Shown piece by piece: positions 26,716-35,905 of a stretch of DNA of 64,000 nt (its first letter is position 1; every line of letters begins with the position of its first letter). The stretch covers positions 18,789-82,788 of the forward strand of contig DATCKN010000022.1 in the NCBI GenBank assembly GCA_036562185.1. The letters are read 5' to 3'. The position numbers and the translations under genes are program-made. Under the pieces are notes generated by a model that was not told the origin of the DNA, searched no databases, and saw only the letters and a program-made list of their open reading frames with translations. Source of the stretch: Thermoclostridium sp036562185. Its GTDB lineage: Bacteria > Bacillota > Clostridia > DSM-8532.

Positions 26716-28527
26716 ATGCCAGGAGAGAGACAAAGCAAAATAAGAAATTTTTGTATTATAGCTCATATAGATCACGGAAAGTCAACATTGGCCGACAGGT
26801 TGCTTGAAAAAACCGGTGTTCTGACCGAAAGGGAAATGGAAGAACAGGTTCTGGATACTATGGATCTGGAACGGGAACGGGGTATTACGATAAAAGCCCA
26901 GGCAGCCCGTTTGGTATATAAGGCAAAGGACGGCCAGGAATACATTCTGAATCTTATCGACACACCGGGTCATGTTGATTTTAACTATGAAGTATCAAGA
27001 AGTATTGCAGCCTGTGAAGGTGCGATACTGGTTGTTGACGCTTCCCAGGGCATTGAGGCTCAAACTTTGGCAAATGTCTACCTTGCGCTGGAACATAATC
27101 TTGAAATTGTACCCGTTATAAACAAAATAGATTTGCCCGGAGCCAGGCCCGATGAAGTCAAGCGTGAGATAGAAGATGTTATAGGGCTTGATTGCAGTGA
27201 TGCTCCGCTTATTTCTGCAAAAGTCGGAATAAACATAGAGGACGTTCTTGAAAAAATAGTTGAAGTGATCCCGCCGCCTCCGGGTGATGAGGAATCACCC
27301 CTTCGCGCTTTGATTTTTGATTCCCTTTATGACAACTACAAGGGAGTAATAACCCATGTGAGAGTAATGGAAGGAAGCGTTAAACCGGGCCAGGAAATAT
27401 ATATGATGCATACGAAAAAGAAGTTTACAGTAACCGAATTGGGATATTTCCGCCCCGGAGGTTTAATACCTGCTGATGCATTGTATGCAGGCGAAGTCGG
27501 TTATATCTGTGCAAGCATTAAAAATGTTGCTGATACACGTGTCGGCGATACGATAACACTTGCAGCAAATCCTGCAAAGGAGCCGCTGCCCGGATATAAA
27601 AAGGCCGTTCCGATGGTTTTTTGCGGCATATACCCGGCAGATGGTTCAAAATACACTGATTTGCGGGAAGCCCTTGAAAAGCTGCAATTAAATGATGCTT
27701 CCCTGCTGTTTGAACCCGAGACTTCTGCTGCACTGGGATTCGGCTTCAGATGCGGCTTTTTGGGGCTGTTGCATATGGAGATAATCCAGGAGCGGCTGGA
27801 GCGCGAATATAACCTTGATCTTGTAACCACGGCTCCAAGCGTTATATACCGGGTAACAAAAACCAACGGCGAGGTTTTGATGATAGACAACCCGACGAAC
27901 ATGCCGGAACCGGGTTTGATTGAAATGATGGAAGAGCCCATTGTTAAAGCTACAATAATGACGCCTCCGGAACATGTCGGCAGCATTATGGAACTGTGCC
28001 AGGATCGCAGGGGTGATTACACCGGAATGGAATATATTGAGAGCAACCGGGCGGTATTAACCTACGACATGCCGTTAAATGAAATAGTATATGACTTTTT
28101 TGACGCACTGAAATCCCGTTCTAAAGGATATGCTTCCTTTGATTACGAGTTTAAGGGATATAAAGAGTCCGATTTGGTTAAGCTTGATATCCGCCTTAAC
28201 GGTGAAGTTGTTGACGCATTGTCCTTTATTGTCCATGAAAGCAAAGCATACGCAAGGGGAAGAAAAATTGCTGAAAAGCTTAAGGAGACCATCCCGCGGC
28301 AAATGTTTGAAATCCCCATTCAGGCATGTATTGGTTCAAAGGTAATTGCAAGGGAAACAGTGAAGGCTTACAGGAAAGATGTTCTTGCAAAATGCTACGG
28401 CGGTGATATTACAAGAAAGAAGAAACTGCTTGAAAAACAGAAGGAAGGTAAAAAGCGTATGCGTCAGGTAGGCAGCGTGGAAATTCCGCAGGAAGCTTTC
28501 ATGAGCGTGCTGAAACTTGATACATAG
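26716..28527 (+). CDS. lepA: Elongation factor 4 (LepA)
   Basis: A 603-residue translational GTPase that back-translocates or rescues stalled ribosomes. Motifs: AHIDHGKST (G1, about residues 17-25), RGITIKAQ (G2), DTPGHVDF (G3) and NKIDLPGA (G4). The LepA-specific C-terminal domain ends in KKLLEKQKEGKKRMRQVG-type basic residues. Ribosome site CAGGAAG precedes the ATG. hemW starts within 15 bases of the stop, as in many Firmicutes. Confidence 0.98.
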   Translation: MPGERQSKIRNFCIIAHIDHGKSTLADRLLEKTGVLTEREMEEQVLDTMDLERERGITIKAQAARLVYKAKDGQEYILNLIDTPGHVDFNYEVSRSIAACEGAILVVDASQGIEAQTLANVYLALEHNLEIVPVINKIDLPGARPDEVKREIEDVIGLDCSDAPLISAKVGINIEDVLEKIVEVIPPPPGDEESPLRALIFDSLYDNYKGVITHVRVMEGSVKPGQEIYMMHTKKKFTVTELGYFRPGGLIPADALYAGEVGYICASIKNVADTRVGDTITLAANPAKEPLPGYKKAVPMVFCGIYPADGSKYTDLREALEKLQLNDASLLFEPETSAALGFGFRCGFLGLLHMEIIQERLEREYNLDLVTTAPSVIYRVTKTNGEVLMIDNPTNMPEPGLIEMMEEPIVKATIMTPPEHVGSIMELCQDRRGDYTGMEYIESNRAVLTYDMPLNEIVYDFFDALKSRSKGYASFDYEFKGYKESDLVKLDIRLNGEVVDALSFIVHESKAYARGRKIAEKLKETIPRQMFEIPIQACIGSKVIARETVKAYRKDVLAKCYGGDITRKKKLLEKQKEGKKRMRQVGSVEIPQEAFMSVLKLDT

Positions 28528-28539
28528 GCGTTGGATGAA

Positions 28540-29691
28540 ATGTTGCCTGAAAAAGATGAAACCATTGGAATTTATGTTCATATACCTTTCTGCATGAGGA
28601 AATGCAATTATTGTGATTTCCCGTCACTTCCGGGCATGGATGATTTCTTTCAGGACTATGCCGATGCAGTTTGCAGGGAAATTGAGTCAGCTTCAGGTAA
28701 ATTTTTAAACTGGATTGTAGATTCCGTTTTTTTCGGAGGAGGGACACCATCTGTCCTTCCTGCGGAAAACATTTCAAAGATAGCTGGCACCCTGTCAAAA
28801 AACTTTGATATTTCAAAGAATGCAGAAATATCGATAGAAGTTAATCCCGGAACCATCTCTGAGGAAAAGGCTGTTGTCTATAAAGAGCTTAACTTCAACC
28901 GTATAAGTATAGGGCTTCAGTCCGCCAGCAACAGCATTTTGAAGTTTATGGGAAGGGTCCATACCAGGGAAATGTTTGAGGAATGCGTGGATCTGGTTAA
29001 AAAATGCGGATTCACGAACATTAATGCTGATGTTATTTTTGGAGTTCCGAACCAGACCATGAAAGATTTTCAGGAAACCATTGAACTGGTTTTGCATAAG
29101 GGTGTAACCCATGTTTCGTGTTACAGCTTAAAAATCGAAGAAGGTACACCATGGCATGAAATGAATGAAAAGGGTGAACTGCCTCCCGTGGATGAAGATT
29201 TGGAAAGGGAAATGTATTACTGGGCAATAAATAGGTTGAACGAGGCAGGCTTTAAACACTATGAAATATCCAATTTTGCAAAACCCGGATTTCAATCGAT
29301 GCACAATATAAAGTACTGGACAAGCAAGCCTTACATCGGTTTTGGAGCGGCTGCCCACTCTTATATGAATGATGCAAGGTACTCAAATATAGAAAACCCC
29401 GTTGAATATATCAAAAGAATTAACGAAGGGAAATCAACGATAGGTTTCAGTGAACATATTGGGATTGATGAGAAACTGTCCGAAAGGTTCATTCTCGGAT
29501 TAAGAATGATTGAAGGAGTTGACATGGGGCAGCTTGAAAAGGAGTTTGGCAGAGAAGCTTTAAATAAATACCATGATAAAATAAAAATGCTGATCGGGAA
29601 AAATCTTCTCTCAGTGGAGAATGGCATGTTAAAACTGACAAAAGCCGGATTGGATTTTGCAAATCAGGTATGGCTTGAATTTATCCTGTAA
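28540..29691 (+). CDS. hemW: HemW-type radical SAM protein
   Basis: A 383-residue radical SAM protein of the coproporphyrinogen-oxidase-like family. The cluster motif CMRKCNYCDF (CX3CX2CXF) at about residues 16-25 and the missing HemN-type N-terminal extension mark it as HemW, which binds heme and is thought to act as a heme chaperone rather than as the oxidase. Other family motifs: FFGGGTPS and NPGT. ATG at 28540 or TTG at 28531 may start it; neither has a strong site, consistent with coupling to lepA. It is followed by a terminator. Confidence 0.92.
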   Translation: MLPEKDETIGIYVHIPFCMRKCNYCDFPSLPGMDDFFQDYADAVCREIESASGKFLNWIVDSVFFGGGTPSVLPAENISKIAGTLSKNFDISKNAEISIEVNPGTISEEKAVVYKELNFNRISIGLQSASNSILKFMGRVHTREMFEECVDLVKKCGFTNINADVIFGVPNQTMKDFQETIELVLHKGVTHVSCYSLKIEEGTPWHEMNEKGELPPVDEDLEREMYYWAINRLNEAGFKHYEISNFAKPGFQSMHNIKYWTSKPYIGFGAAAHSYMNDARYSNIENPVEYIKRINEGKSTIGFSEHIGIDEKLSERFILGLRMIEGVDMGQLEKEFGREALNKYHDKIKMLIGKNLLSVENGMLKLTKAGLDFANQVWLEFIL

Positions 29692-29700
29692 TAAAAGAAA

Positions 29701-29742
29701 AATACCACCCTCTTGACAAAAGAAAGGCAGGGTGGTATTTTT
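29701..29742. terminator. Intrinsic terminator after hemW
   Basis: AATACCACCCT (29701-29711) pairs with AGGGTGGTATT (29729-29739) and is followed by T residues; A residues precede the stem, so it can act in both directions. The loop carries a promoter -35 hexamer. Confidence 0.88.
29713..29741 (+). promoter_or_regulatory. Heat-shock promoter of hrcA-grpE-dnaK
   Basis: TTGACA at 29713-29718, 17 bases, then TATTTT at 29736-29741. Start of transcription would be near 29748, just before the CIRCE element. The -35 hexamer lies in the loop of the upstream terminator and the -10 in its T-tract. Confidence 0.65.
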
Positions 29743-29752
29743 AATATAGCAT

Positions 29753-29779
29753 TTAGCACTCGTTTAATGAGAGTGCTAA
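29753..29779. promoter_or_regulatory. CIRCE operator (HrcA binding site)
   Basis: TTAGCACTC-N9-GAGTGCTAA, a perfect match to the CIRCE inverted repeat. HrcA represses from this site at normal temperature; heat or unfolded protein relieves repression. Confidence 0.97.
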
Positions 29780-29974
29780 CAACAAATAGCAGGGATTATT
29801 TACTTTAGTGATATATACTTGATAAAGTATAAACAGGTTTGAATGGGTATATTAATTTTAGTAGGAAAGAACCTGTTTATGATTATATATATACTGATTT
29901 GTGGTTTCACTGCAATGTACAATAGTTCCTTTTGGTATCAGGCTGATGAGCTATTGTATGGAGGTGAGGTTACG

Positions 29975-31024
29975 TTGTGGGATGTAGGGTTAAGTGAGCG
30001 CAAGATGCAGATTTTAAAAACTCTTGTTGATGATTATATAAAAACCGCACAGCCTGTAGGGTCAAGAACCATTTCAAGAAAACATGAACTTGGCCTTAGT
30101 TCTGCTACCATTCGTAACGAGATGGCTGATTTGGAAGAAATGGGATATATTTCGCAGCCCCATACTTCTGCCGGCAGAGTCCCATCAGACAAGGGATACA
30201 GGTTTTATGTGGATCATCTGATGCAGGTGCAGGCACTGAAAATAGAGGAAATAAATCAAATTAAGGATGCAATTGAACGTAAAATAGATGAAATAAACAC
30301 ATTGATCCGGAGAGCATCTGATATTATATCTGCAATTACAGGATATGCGTCAATAGCTTTGTCTCCGAGCCTGACAAAAGCAGCGGTTAAATCTGTGCAG
30401 GTATTGCCCGTAGATGAAAAGAAAGTTTTAATTGTGGTTGTGACAAGTACAGGTGTTGTGAAAAACCAGGTTTTTCGCGTTAATAACGAAACAAGTCCGG
30501 ATTCATTCATATTGCTTACTAATTATTTGCAGGAAAAGTTAAACGGGCGTATAATTGAAAATATTGAATTTCCTCTTACTCATGACATACAAATAGAAAC
30601 AGGTGTTTCGAAAGAACTGATAAATTATGTTGTTGACGGGATGAAAAAATGCATGCAGGATGTTGAAGATTCCGAGCTTATTATGAACGGTATTACGAAT
30701 TTGCTGAATCATCCTGAATTCAGCGATCTTTTTAAGGTCAAGGAACTATTTGAACTGTTCAATGAGCAGCATACCATGAAAAGTTTAATGAGTTCGGCTA
30801 TGAAGAAGCAGGGACTTAATGTTCAGATTGGTGCCGAAAATGAGCACGAAGTGATGCGTGAGTGCAGCCTGGTTACTACGGTTTACAGCCTTGGTGATAC
30901 CGAACTGGGTACTTTTGGCGTATTGGGTCCCACAAGGATGTATTATTCCAGAGTTATATCGGCTATGAATTATGTCAGGAATTTAATTAACAATGAGATA
31001 CTGAGGATAATCAATGATGACTGA
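29975..31024 (+). CDS. hrcA: Heat-inducible transcription repressor HrcA
   Basis: A 349-residue repressor of the CIRCE regulon. The N-terminal winged-helix part begins GLSERKMQILKTLVDDYIKT and includes SSATIRNEMADLE. I chose the TTG at 29975 because GGAGGTGAGG lies just upstream and the resulting length fits the family. The frame is open back to an ATG at 29843, but the extra 44 residues would put a hydrophobic segment before the DNA-binding domain and lack a ribosome site. It is the first gene of hrcA-grpE-dnaK and represses its own operon through CIRCE. Confidence 0.95.
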   Translation: MWDVGLSERKMQILKTLVDDYIKTAQPVGSRTISRKHELGLSSATIRNEMADLEEMGYISQPHTSAGRVPSDKGYRFYVDHLMQVQALKIEEINQIKDAIERKIDEINTLIRRASDIISAITGYASIALSPSLTKAAVKSVQVLPVDEKKVLIVVVTSTGVVKNQVFRVNNETSPDSFILLTNYLQEKLNGRIIENIEFPLTHDIQIETGVSKELINYVVDGMKKCMQDVEDSELIMNGITNLLNHPEFSDLFKVKELFELFNEQHTMKSLMSSAMKKQGLNVQIGAENEHEVMRECSLVTTVYSLGDTELGTFGVLGPTRMYYSRVISAMNYVRNLINNEILRIINDD

Positions 31025-31060
31025 ATTTTCCGTAAATGATAAATGGAAGGATGAAAGCTG

Positions 31061-31699
31061 ATGAGTCAGAATAAGACAGATGATAAAAATCTGGATAAAG
31101 CAGAAGAATTATCGAAGGAGAATTTAGAGATGGAAACCAACGCAGAGGAAAAAAAGGCAACCGAAGAAACAGAAGAAAAAACCGGTAAAGCAAATGAAAA
31201 TGCTGCTGAATGCAATGAAGCTAAAGGCGACAAGGAAGTAAAAAGCCAGGAAGAAAACCTGTTAAATCAAAAAGAAAAGGAAATTAATGAATTGAAAGAG
31301 CAAATTCAAAGACTCGCCGCAGAGTTTGACAACTATAAGAAAAGGACAAAAAAGGAAAAAGAAAAATTATATGCCTCTTCAGTTGCAGATGTTGTATCTG
31401 CTTTTCTTCCTGTAATGGATAACATCGAAAGAGCGCTGCAGGCCTCTGAAGGAAGCGATGAAAAGATCAGGGAAGGCGTCCTGTTAATCCATAAGCAAAT
31501 GCAGGAGATATTATCCAGTTTCAAAGTAAAGCCCATTGAAGCCAAGGGCCAAAAATTCAACCCTGATTTTCATGAAGCCGTAATGCATGTTGATGATGAA
31601 AATTATGGCGAAAATGAAATTGTTGAGGAGTTCCTCAAAGGATATATATATAATGATGAAATTGTTATTCGTCATTCTGTTGTAAAAGTAGCAAACTAA
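31061..31699 (+). CDS. grpE: Nucleotide exchange factor GrpE
   Basis: A 212-residue GrpE, the exchange factor that frees ADP from DnaK. The first 75 residues are a charged Glu/Lys-rich tail, followed by the long dimerising coiled coil (about 75-125, QIQRLAAEFDNYKKRTKKE) and the C-terminal beta domain (FNPDFHEAVMHV). Ribosome site: GGAAGG with a suitable spacer before the ATG. It lies 36 bases after hrcA. Confidence 0.97.
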   Translation: MSQNKTDDKNLDKAEELSKENLEMETNAEEKKATEETEEKTGKANENAAECNEAKGDKEVKSQEENLLNQKEKEINELKEQIQRLAAEFDNYKKRTKKEKEKLYASSVADVVSAFLPVMDNIERALQASEGSDEKIREGVLLIHKQMQEILSSFKVKPIEAKGQKFNPDFHEAVMHVDDENYGENEIVEEFLKGYIYNDEIVIRHSVVKVAN

Positions 31700-31746
31700 T
31701 AGACTTTCTTTGACCTTTAAATATATTATTATTAGGAGTGATTTTT

Positions 31747-33597
31747 ATGCCGAAAGTGATAGGTATAGATTTAGGAACAACCAATTCATGTGTCGCTGTT
31801 ATTGAGGGTGGTGAACCTGTAGTTATCCCTAATCCCGAAGGAAGCAGGACTACACCTTCAGTTGTTGCTTTCTCCAAAACCGGTGAAAGATTAGTTGGAC
31901 AGGTTGCTAAAAGACAGGCTGTCACAAATCCCGAGAGAACCGTTATTTCAATTAAAAGGGACATGGGAACCGACAGGAAAGTAAAAATTGATAATAAAGA
32001 ATATACTCCTCAGGAAATATCAGCAATGATCCTCCAGAAACTGAAGGCAGATGCTGAAGCTTATCTTGGTGAAAAAGTTACACAGGCTGTTATTACCGTC
32101 CCTGCATATTTCAGCGATGCTCAGCGCCAGGCAACAAAGGACGCAGGAAGAATTGCAGGTCTTGAAGTATTGCGCATCATAAACGAGCCTACAGCTGCGG
32201 CTCTTGCTTACGGACTGGACAAGGAACATGATCAGAAGATCCTTGTATTTGACCTGGGTGGAGGTACATTTGACGTATCTATTCTGGAAATCGGAGACGG
32301 AGTATTTGAAGTTCTGGCTACCAGCGGTAATAACCGTCTGGGCGGTGATGATTTTGACCAGAGAATTATCAACTGGCTGGCTGAAGAGTTTAAAAAGGAT
32401 ACAGGAATTGATTTAAGAAACGACAGAATGGCTATGCAACGTTTGAAAGAAGCTGCAGAAAAAGCCAAGATTGAATTGTCCGGAGTTACCACAACTAATA
32501 TTAACCTTCCTTTTATAACTGCAGATGCGAGTGGTCCGAAACACCTGGACATGACACTTACCAGAGCTAAATTTGACGAGCTGACTGCCGACCTGGTTGA
32601 AAAAACCATGGAGCCTACCAGAAGGGCGCTGGCAGATGCTGATCTTACACCTGCAGATATAGACAAAGTTCTGCTGGTTGGAGGTTCAACAAGAATACCT
32701 GCAGTTCAGGAAGCTGTCAGGAAGTATCTCGGCAAGGAACCGTTCAAAGGCATTAATCCTGACGAATGCGTTGCCATTGGTGCCGCTATTCAGGCCGGCG
32801 TTCTTTCAGGAGAAGTCAAAGACCTTCTGCTTCTTGACGTTACTCCTCTGTCCCTTGGTATTGAAACCCTCGGTGGAGTATTCACAAAACTGATTGAACG
32901 CAATACCACAATACCCACTAAAAAGAGCCAAATATTCTCAACCGCAGCCGATGGTCAGACCAGCGTTGACATCCGTGTATACCAGGGTGAAAGAGAAATG
33001 GCTGCAGACAATAAACTGCTTGGCAATTTCCAATTAACAGGAATACCGCCTGCTCCGAGAGGGGTTCCCCAGATAGAGGTTACTTTCGACATAGACGCAA
33101 ACGGTATTGTACATGTATCCGCGAAAGACCTGGGTACAGGCAATGAGCAAAAAATTACCATTACAGCGTCAACAAACCTTTCTGAGCAGGAAATTGAGAG
33201 AGCCGTTAAGGAAGCGGAAAAGTACGCTGAAGAGGACAAGAGAAGGAAAGAAGTCATAGAAGCGAAGAACCAGGCAGATTCGCTGATTTATCAGACGGAA
33301 AAAACTTTGAAAGATTTGGGAGATAAGATTGATCCTGCAGATAAATCCAATATCGAAGCCGAACTGAACCATCTGAAAGAAGTTGCTAAAGGTAACGATA
33401 CTGCGGCTATTAAAGCTGCCACCGAAAAACTTTCCCAGGCTTTCTATGCAGTTTCACAGAAAATTTATCAGCAGAATCCTGGTGCTGCGGGAGCAGCCGG
33501 AGCAGGAGGGTTTAACCAGACCTATGGCGGCGGAACAGGCAATAGCCAGGATGATGTTTACGATGCAGATTATAAAGTAGTTGATGATGACAAATAG
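31747..33597 (+). CDS. dnaK: Molecular chaperone DnaK
   Basis: A 616-residue Hsp70. The ATPase domain begins MPKVIGIDLGTTNSCVAV and has FDLGGGTFDVS; the substrate-binding domain follows (DVTPLSLGIETLGG linker region) and the C-terminus ends in a Gly-rich stretch and an acidic tail. The ATG at 31747 has TTAGGAG 8 bases ahead; a GTG at 31738 would add three residues. As is usual in Gram-positives, the ATPase subdomain IIB loop appears shorter than that of proteobacteria (inference from length). Third gene of the CIRCE operon. Confidence 0.98.
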   Translation: MPKVIGIDLGTTNSCVAVIEGGEPVVIPNPEGSRTTPSVVAFSKTGERLVGQVAKRQAVTNPERTVISIKRDMGTDRKVKIDNKEYTPQEISAMILQKLKADAEAYLGEKVTQAVITVPAYFSDAQRQATKDAGRIAGLEVLRIINEPTAAALAYGLDKEHDQKILVFDLGGGTFDVSILEIGDGVFEVLATSGNNRLGGDDFDQRIINWLAEEFKKDTGIDLRNDRMAMQRLKEAAEKAKIELSGVTTTNINLPFITADASGPKHLDMTLTRAKFDELTADLVEKTMEPTRRALADADLTPADIDKVLLVGGSTRIPAVQEAVRKYLGKEPFKGINPDECVAIGAAIQAGVLSGEVKDLLLLDVTPLSLGIETLGGVFTKLIERNTTIPTKKSQIFSTAADGQTSVDIRVYQGEREMAADNKLLGNFQLTGIPPAPRGVPQIEVTFDIDANGIVHVSAKDLGTGNEQKITITASTNLSEQEIERAVKEAEKYAEEDKRRKEVIEAKNQADSLIYQTEKTLKDLGDKIDPADKSNIEAELNHLKEVAKGNDTAAIKAATEKLSQAFYAVSQKIYQQNPGAAGAAGAGGFNQTYGGGTGNSQDDVYDADYKVVDDDK

Positions 33598-33651
33598 TTC
33601 GATATTTTAAAAATCCCCGCTTCGGTAAACAGTAAGTCAAGTTTGCAACAA

Positions 33652-33681
33652 AACGAGTCAAAGGTATTCCTTTGACTCGTT
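33652..33681 (+). terminator. Strong hairpin between dnaK and dnaJ
   Basis: AACGAGTCAAAGG (33652-33664) and CCTTTGACTCGTT (33669-33681) form a perfect 13-bp stem with a 4-base loop. No immediate T-run follows, though ATTTTTTTC occurs about 20 bases later. It probably reduces read-through into dnaJ or protects the dnaK message. Confidence 0.6.
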
Positions 33682-33741
33682 GTTATGATTAGGGCAATTA
33701 TTTTTTTCATAAATGAGGATCAGATCATAAAATAAACTTAG

Positions 33742-33770
33742 TTGAAGGTGTTATTGAAGTGTGTTATAAT
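33742..33770 (+). promoter_or_regulatory. Separate promoter for dnaJ
   Basis: TTGAAG at 33742-33747, 17 bases, TATAAT at 33765-33770. No CIRCE element accompanies it, so dnaJ and the genes after it may have a heat-independent supply. Confidence 0.75.
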
Positions 33771-33813
33771 CGTTAAGCTACTTTAGCAGTAAACCAGCTT
33801 TGGGGGTGATAGA

Positions 33814-34947
33814 ATGCCCGAAAAAAGAGATTACTACGAAGTGTTGGGAGTAAGCCGTAATGCTGATGAAACAGAACTGAAAAAGGCATACCGGAAGCTT
33901 GCAAAGCAATATCATCCGGATATGAACCCCAATGACAAAGAAGCCGAAGCCAAGTTTAAAGAAATCAATGAAGCCTATGCAGTTTTAAGCGATCCGCAAA
34001 AAAGGAAGCAGTACGACATGTATGGCCATGCAGGCCTTAACGGAACAGGTTTTGAAGGTTTCAGCGGTTTTGGAGGCTTTGATTTTGGTTTTGAAGATAT
34101 TTTCGATACTTTTTTTGGGGGCTCGCCATTTGGCAGAAGTACCAGGAAAAGATCGGGCCCCAGAAGAGGTAACGATTTAAAATATTCGCTTGAAATAAGC
34201 TTTCTCGAGGCTGCCTTTGGTACAACCAAAGAAATTAATATCAGCAGGATGCAGTTATGCCATGTTTGCGGCGGGTCAGGATCAAAACCCGGTACTACTC
34301 CCGAAACATGCAGGCACTGCAATGGTACAGGGCAGATAAGGCATGTACAATCCACTCCGTTTGGGCAAATGGTGAACATGCGCACTTGCGAAGTTTGCCG
34401 TGGAGAAGGTACAATTATAACCCATCCATGTGATGAGTGTCGTGGAAACGGAAGAGTTCAGAAAACTTCAAAGATTAGCATAAATGTGCCGGCAGGCATT
34501 GACAACGGACAGACCATATCTTTGCGTGGCGAAGGCGAGCCTGGCATAATGGGCGGACCGCCCGGTGACTTGTATGTGAGCATACGGGTAAAGCCACATC
34601 CTCTTTTCAAAAGAGAAGGCTATGATGTAATATGTGAAATACCCATAACTTTTACCCAGGCGGCTCTGGGGGCTGAGTTGGAGATTCCCACCCTCGAGGG
34701 AACAATAAAATATAATATACCCGAAGGTACGCAAACAGGGACGGTTTTCAGACTTAAAAACAAAGGAATCAAACATCTGAGATCCAATGCGAAAGGCGAC
34801 CAGCTTGTTAAAGTCAATGTAGAAGTACCTACAAGGCTTTCTGCAAAACAGAAGGAACTGCTGAAGCAGTTTGCGGAAATCAGCGGGGATGAAGTATTTC
34901 AACAGAGAAAATCTTTCTTTGAAAAAATGAAGGATTTATTTCAATAA
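33814..34947 (+). CDS. dnaJ: Chaperone protein DnaJ
   Basis: A 377-residue class I J protein. J domain with HPD at residues 34-36, a Gly/Phe-rich linker (about 70-115), four CXXCXGXG zinc repeats between about 148 and 215 (CHVCGGSG, CRHCNGTG, CEVCRGEG, CDECRGNG), then the C-terminal substrate domains. It loads clients on DnaK. Ribosome site GGGGGTG precedes the ATG. prmA follows after 34 bases, as in other Firmicutes. Confidence 0.98.
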   Translation: MPEKRDYYEVLGVSRNADETELKKAYRKLAKQYHPDMNPNDKEAEAKFKEINEAYAVLSDPQKRKQYDMYGHAGLNGTGFEGFSGFGGFDFGFEDIFDTFFGGSPFGRSTRKRSGPRRGNDLKYSLEISFLEAAFGTTKEINISRMQLCHVCGGSGSKPGTTPETCRHCNGTGQIRHVQSTPFGQMVNMRTCEVCRGEGTIITHPCDECRGNGRVQKTSKISINVPAGIDNGQTISLRGEGEPGIMGGPPGDLYVSIRVKPHPLFKREGYDVICEIPITFTQAALGAELEIPTLEGTIKYNIPEGTQTGTVFRLKNKGIKHLRSNAKGDQLVKVNVEVPTRLSAKQKELLKQFAEISGDEVFQQRKSFFEKMKDLFQ

Positions 34948-34981
34948 ATAATTGATAATAAACTGAAAAGGGAGTATTTTT

Positions 34982-35905
34982 GTGGAGTGGTTGGAAGTAG
35001 CCGTTACCGTAGATCCTGAAATACAGGAATTAGTTTCACAGGTTCTGCTGGACCAGGGAGTTCAGGGACTTGAAATAGTTGATCCCGACTCTTTCAGGCA
35101 GGTTCTTGATCATAACAGGTACCTTGATTATGCAGATGACGGGTTAATTGACAGTTATGGCGAAAAGGTCGTTATCAAGGCCTACTTCAGTTCACGGAAA
35201 GCAGAAGAACTGAAAAGCAAACTCGACAGCGAATTTCAGATCTTTTTAAATCATATTCCTGAATATTCTGTCAGAATACGAGATGATTCCGAATGGAAGG
35301 ATAATTGGAAAAAGTATTATAAAGCCTTTAAAATATCAGACAGGGTTATAGTTAAACCGGCCTGGGAAGATTACCTGCCTCAAGGCAATGAAGTGGTTGT
35401 GGAACTCGAGCCTGGAATGGCTTTCGGAACCGGAACCCATGAAACAACAAGAATGTGTGCATCATTACTTGATGAGCTTGTCAAGGGAAATGAAAAAGTT
35501 CTGGATTTGGGATGCGGAACCGGAATTTTGGGGATTATTGCCGCAAAACTTGGTGCAAAGGAAGTCACATGCGTTGACATAGATGATGCAGCATATAAAG
35601 CTTGCCGTGAGAATGTCATGAAGAACAATGTCTCGGACGTAGTTCATGTAATCCACGGTGAATTAAAGGATTTGGAAATAGAAAAGTATGATATTATTGT
35701 AGTTAATATAATTGCGGATATAATTCTGTCATTGCTGCCTGATCTGAGAAAATACAGCAGTGATAGGACTAATATTCTGTTATCGGGCATCATTTCGGAT
35801 AGACGTGAAGAAATCATTAATGCTGTAAACGAAAATGGCTATCATATGGTAAAGGAAAACAGGGAAGGCGAATGGGTGGCAATGCAGATATGCGCAGATT
35901 CCTAG
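34982..35905 (+). CDS. prmA: Ribosomal protein L11 methyltransferase
   Basis: A 307-residue SAM-dependent methyltransferase that trimethylates L11. The small N-terminal L11-recognition domain (MEWLEVAVTV, WKDNWKKYYK) is followed by the Rossmann methyltransferase domain with VLDLGCGTGILG (about 174-185) and GTGTHETT. A GTG start at 34982 follows GGGAG. Its substrate gene rplK is at 57240. It overlaps the start of rsmE by 16 bases. Confidence 0.96.
   Translation: MEWLEVAVTVDPEIQELVSQVLLDQGVQGLEIVDPDSFRQVLDHNRYLDYADDGLIDSYGEKVVIKAYFSSRKAEELKSKLDSEFQIFLNHIPEYSVRIRDDSEWKDNWKKYYKAFKISDRVIVKPAWEDYLPQGNEVVVELEPGMAFGTGTHETTRMCASLLDELVKGNEKVLDLGCGTGILGIIAAKLGAKEVTCVDIDDAAYKACRENVMKNNVSDVVHVIHGELKDLEIEKYDIIVVNIIADIILSLLPDLRKYSSDRTNILLSGIISDRREEIINAVNENGYHMVKENREGEWVAMQICADS

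Noticed and set aside
29843..29974. N-terminal membrane extension of HrcA
   Set aside because: A strong GGAGGTGAGG site stands before the TTG at 29975, which gives the normal family start; the upstream ATG has no site.
33652..33681. AGTCAAAGG ... CCTTTGACT as a CtsR operator
   Set aside because: The half-sites are inverted, not direct, and the spacing is wrong; the arms form a 13-bp hairpin instead.
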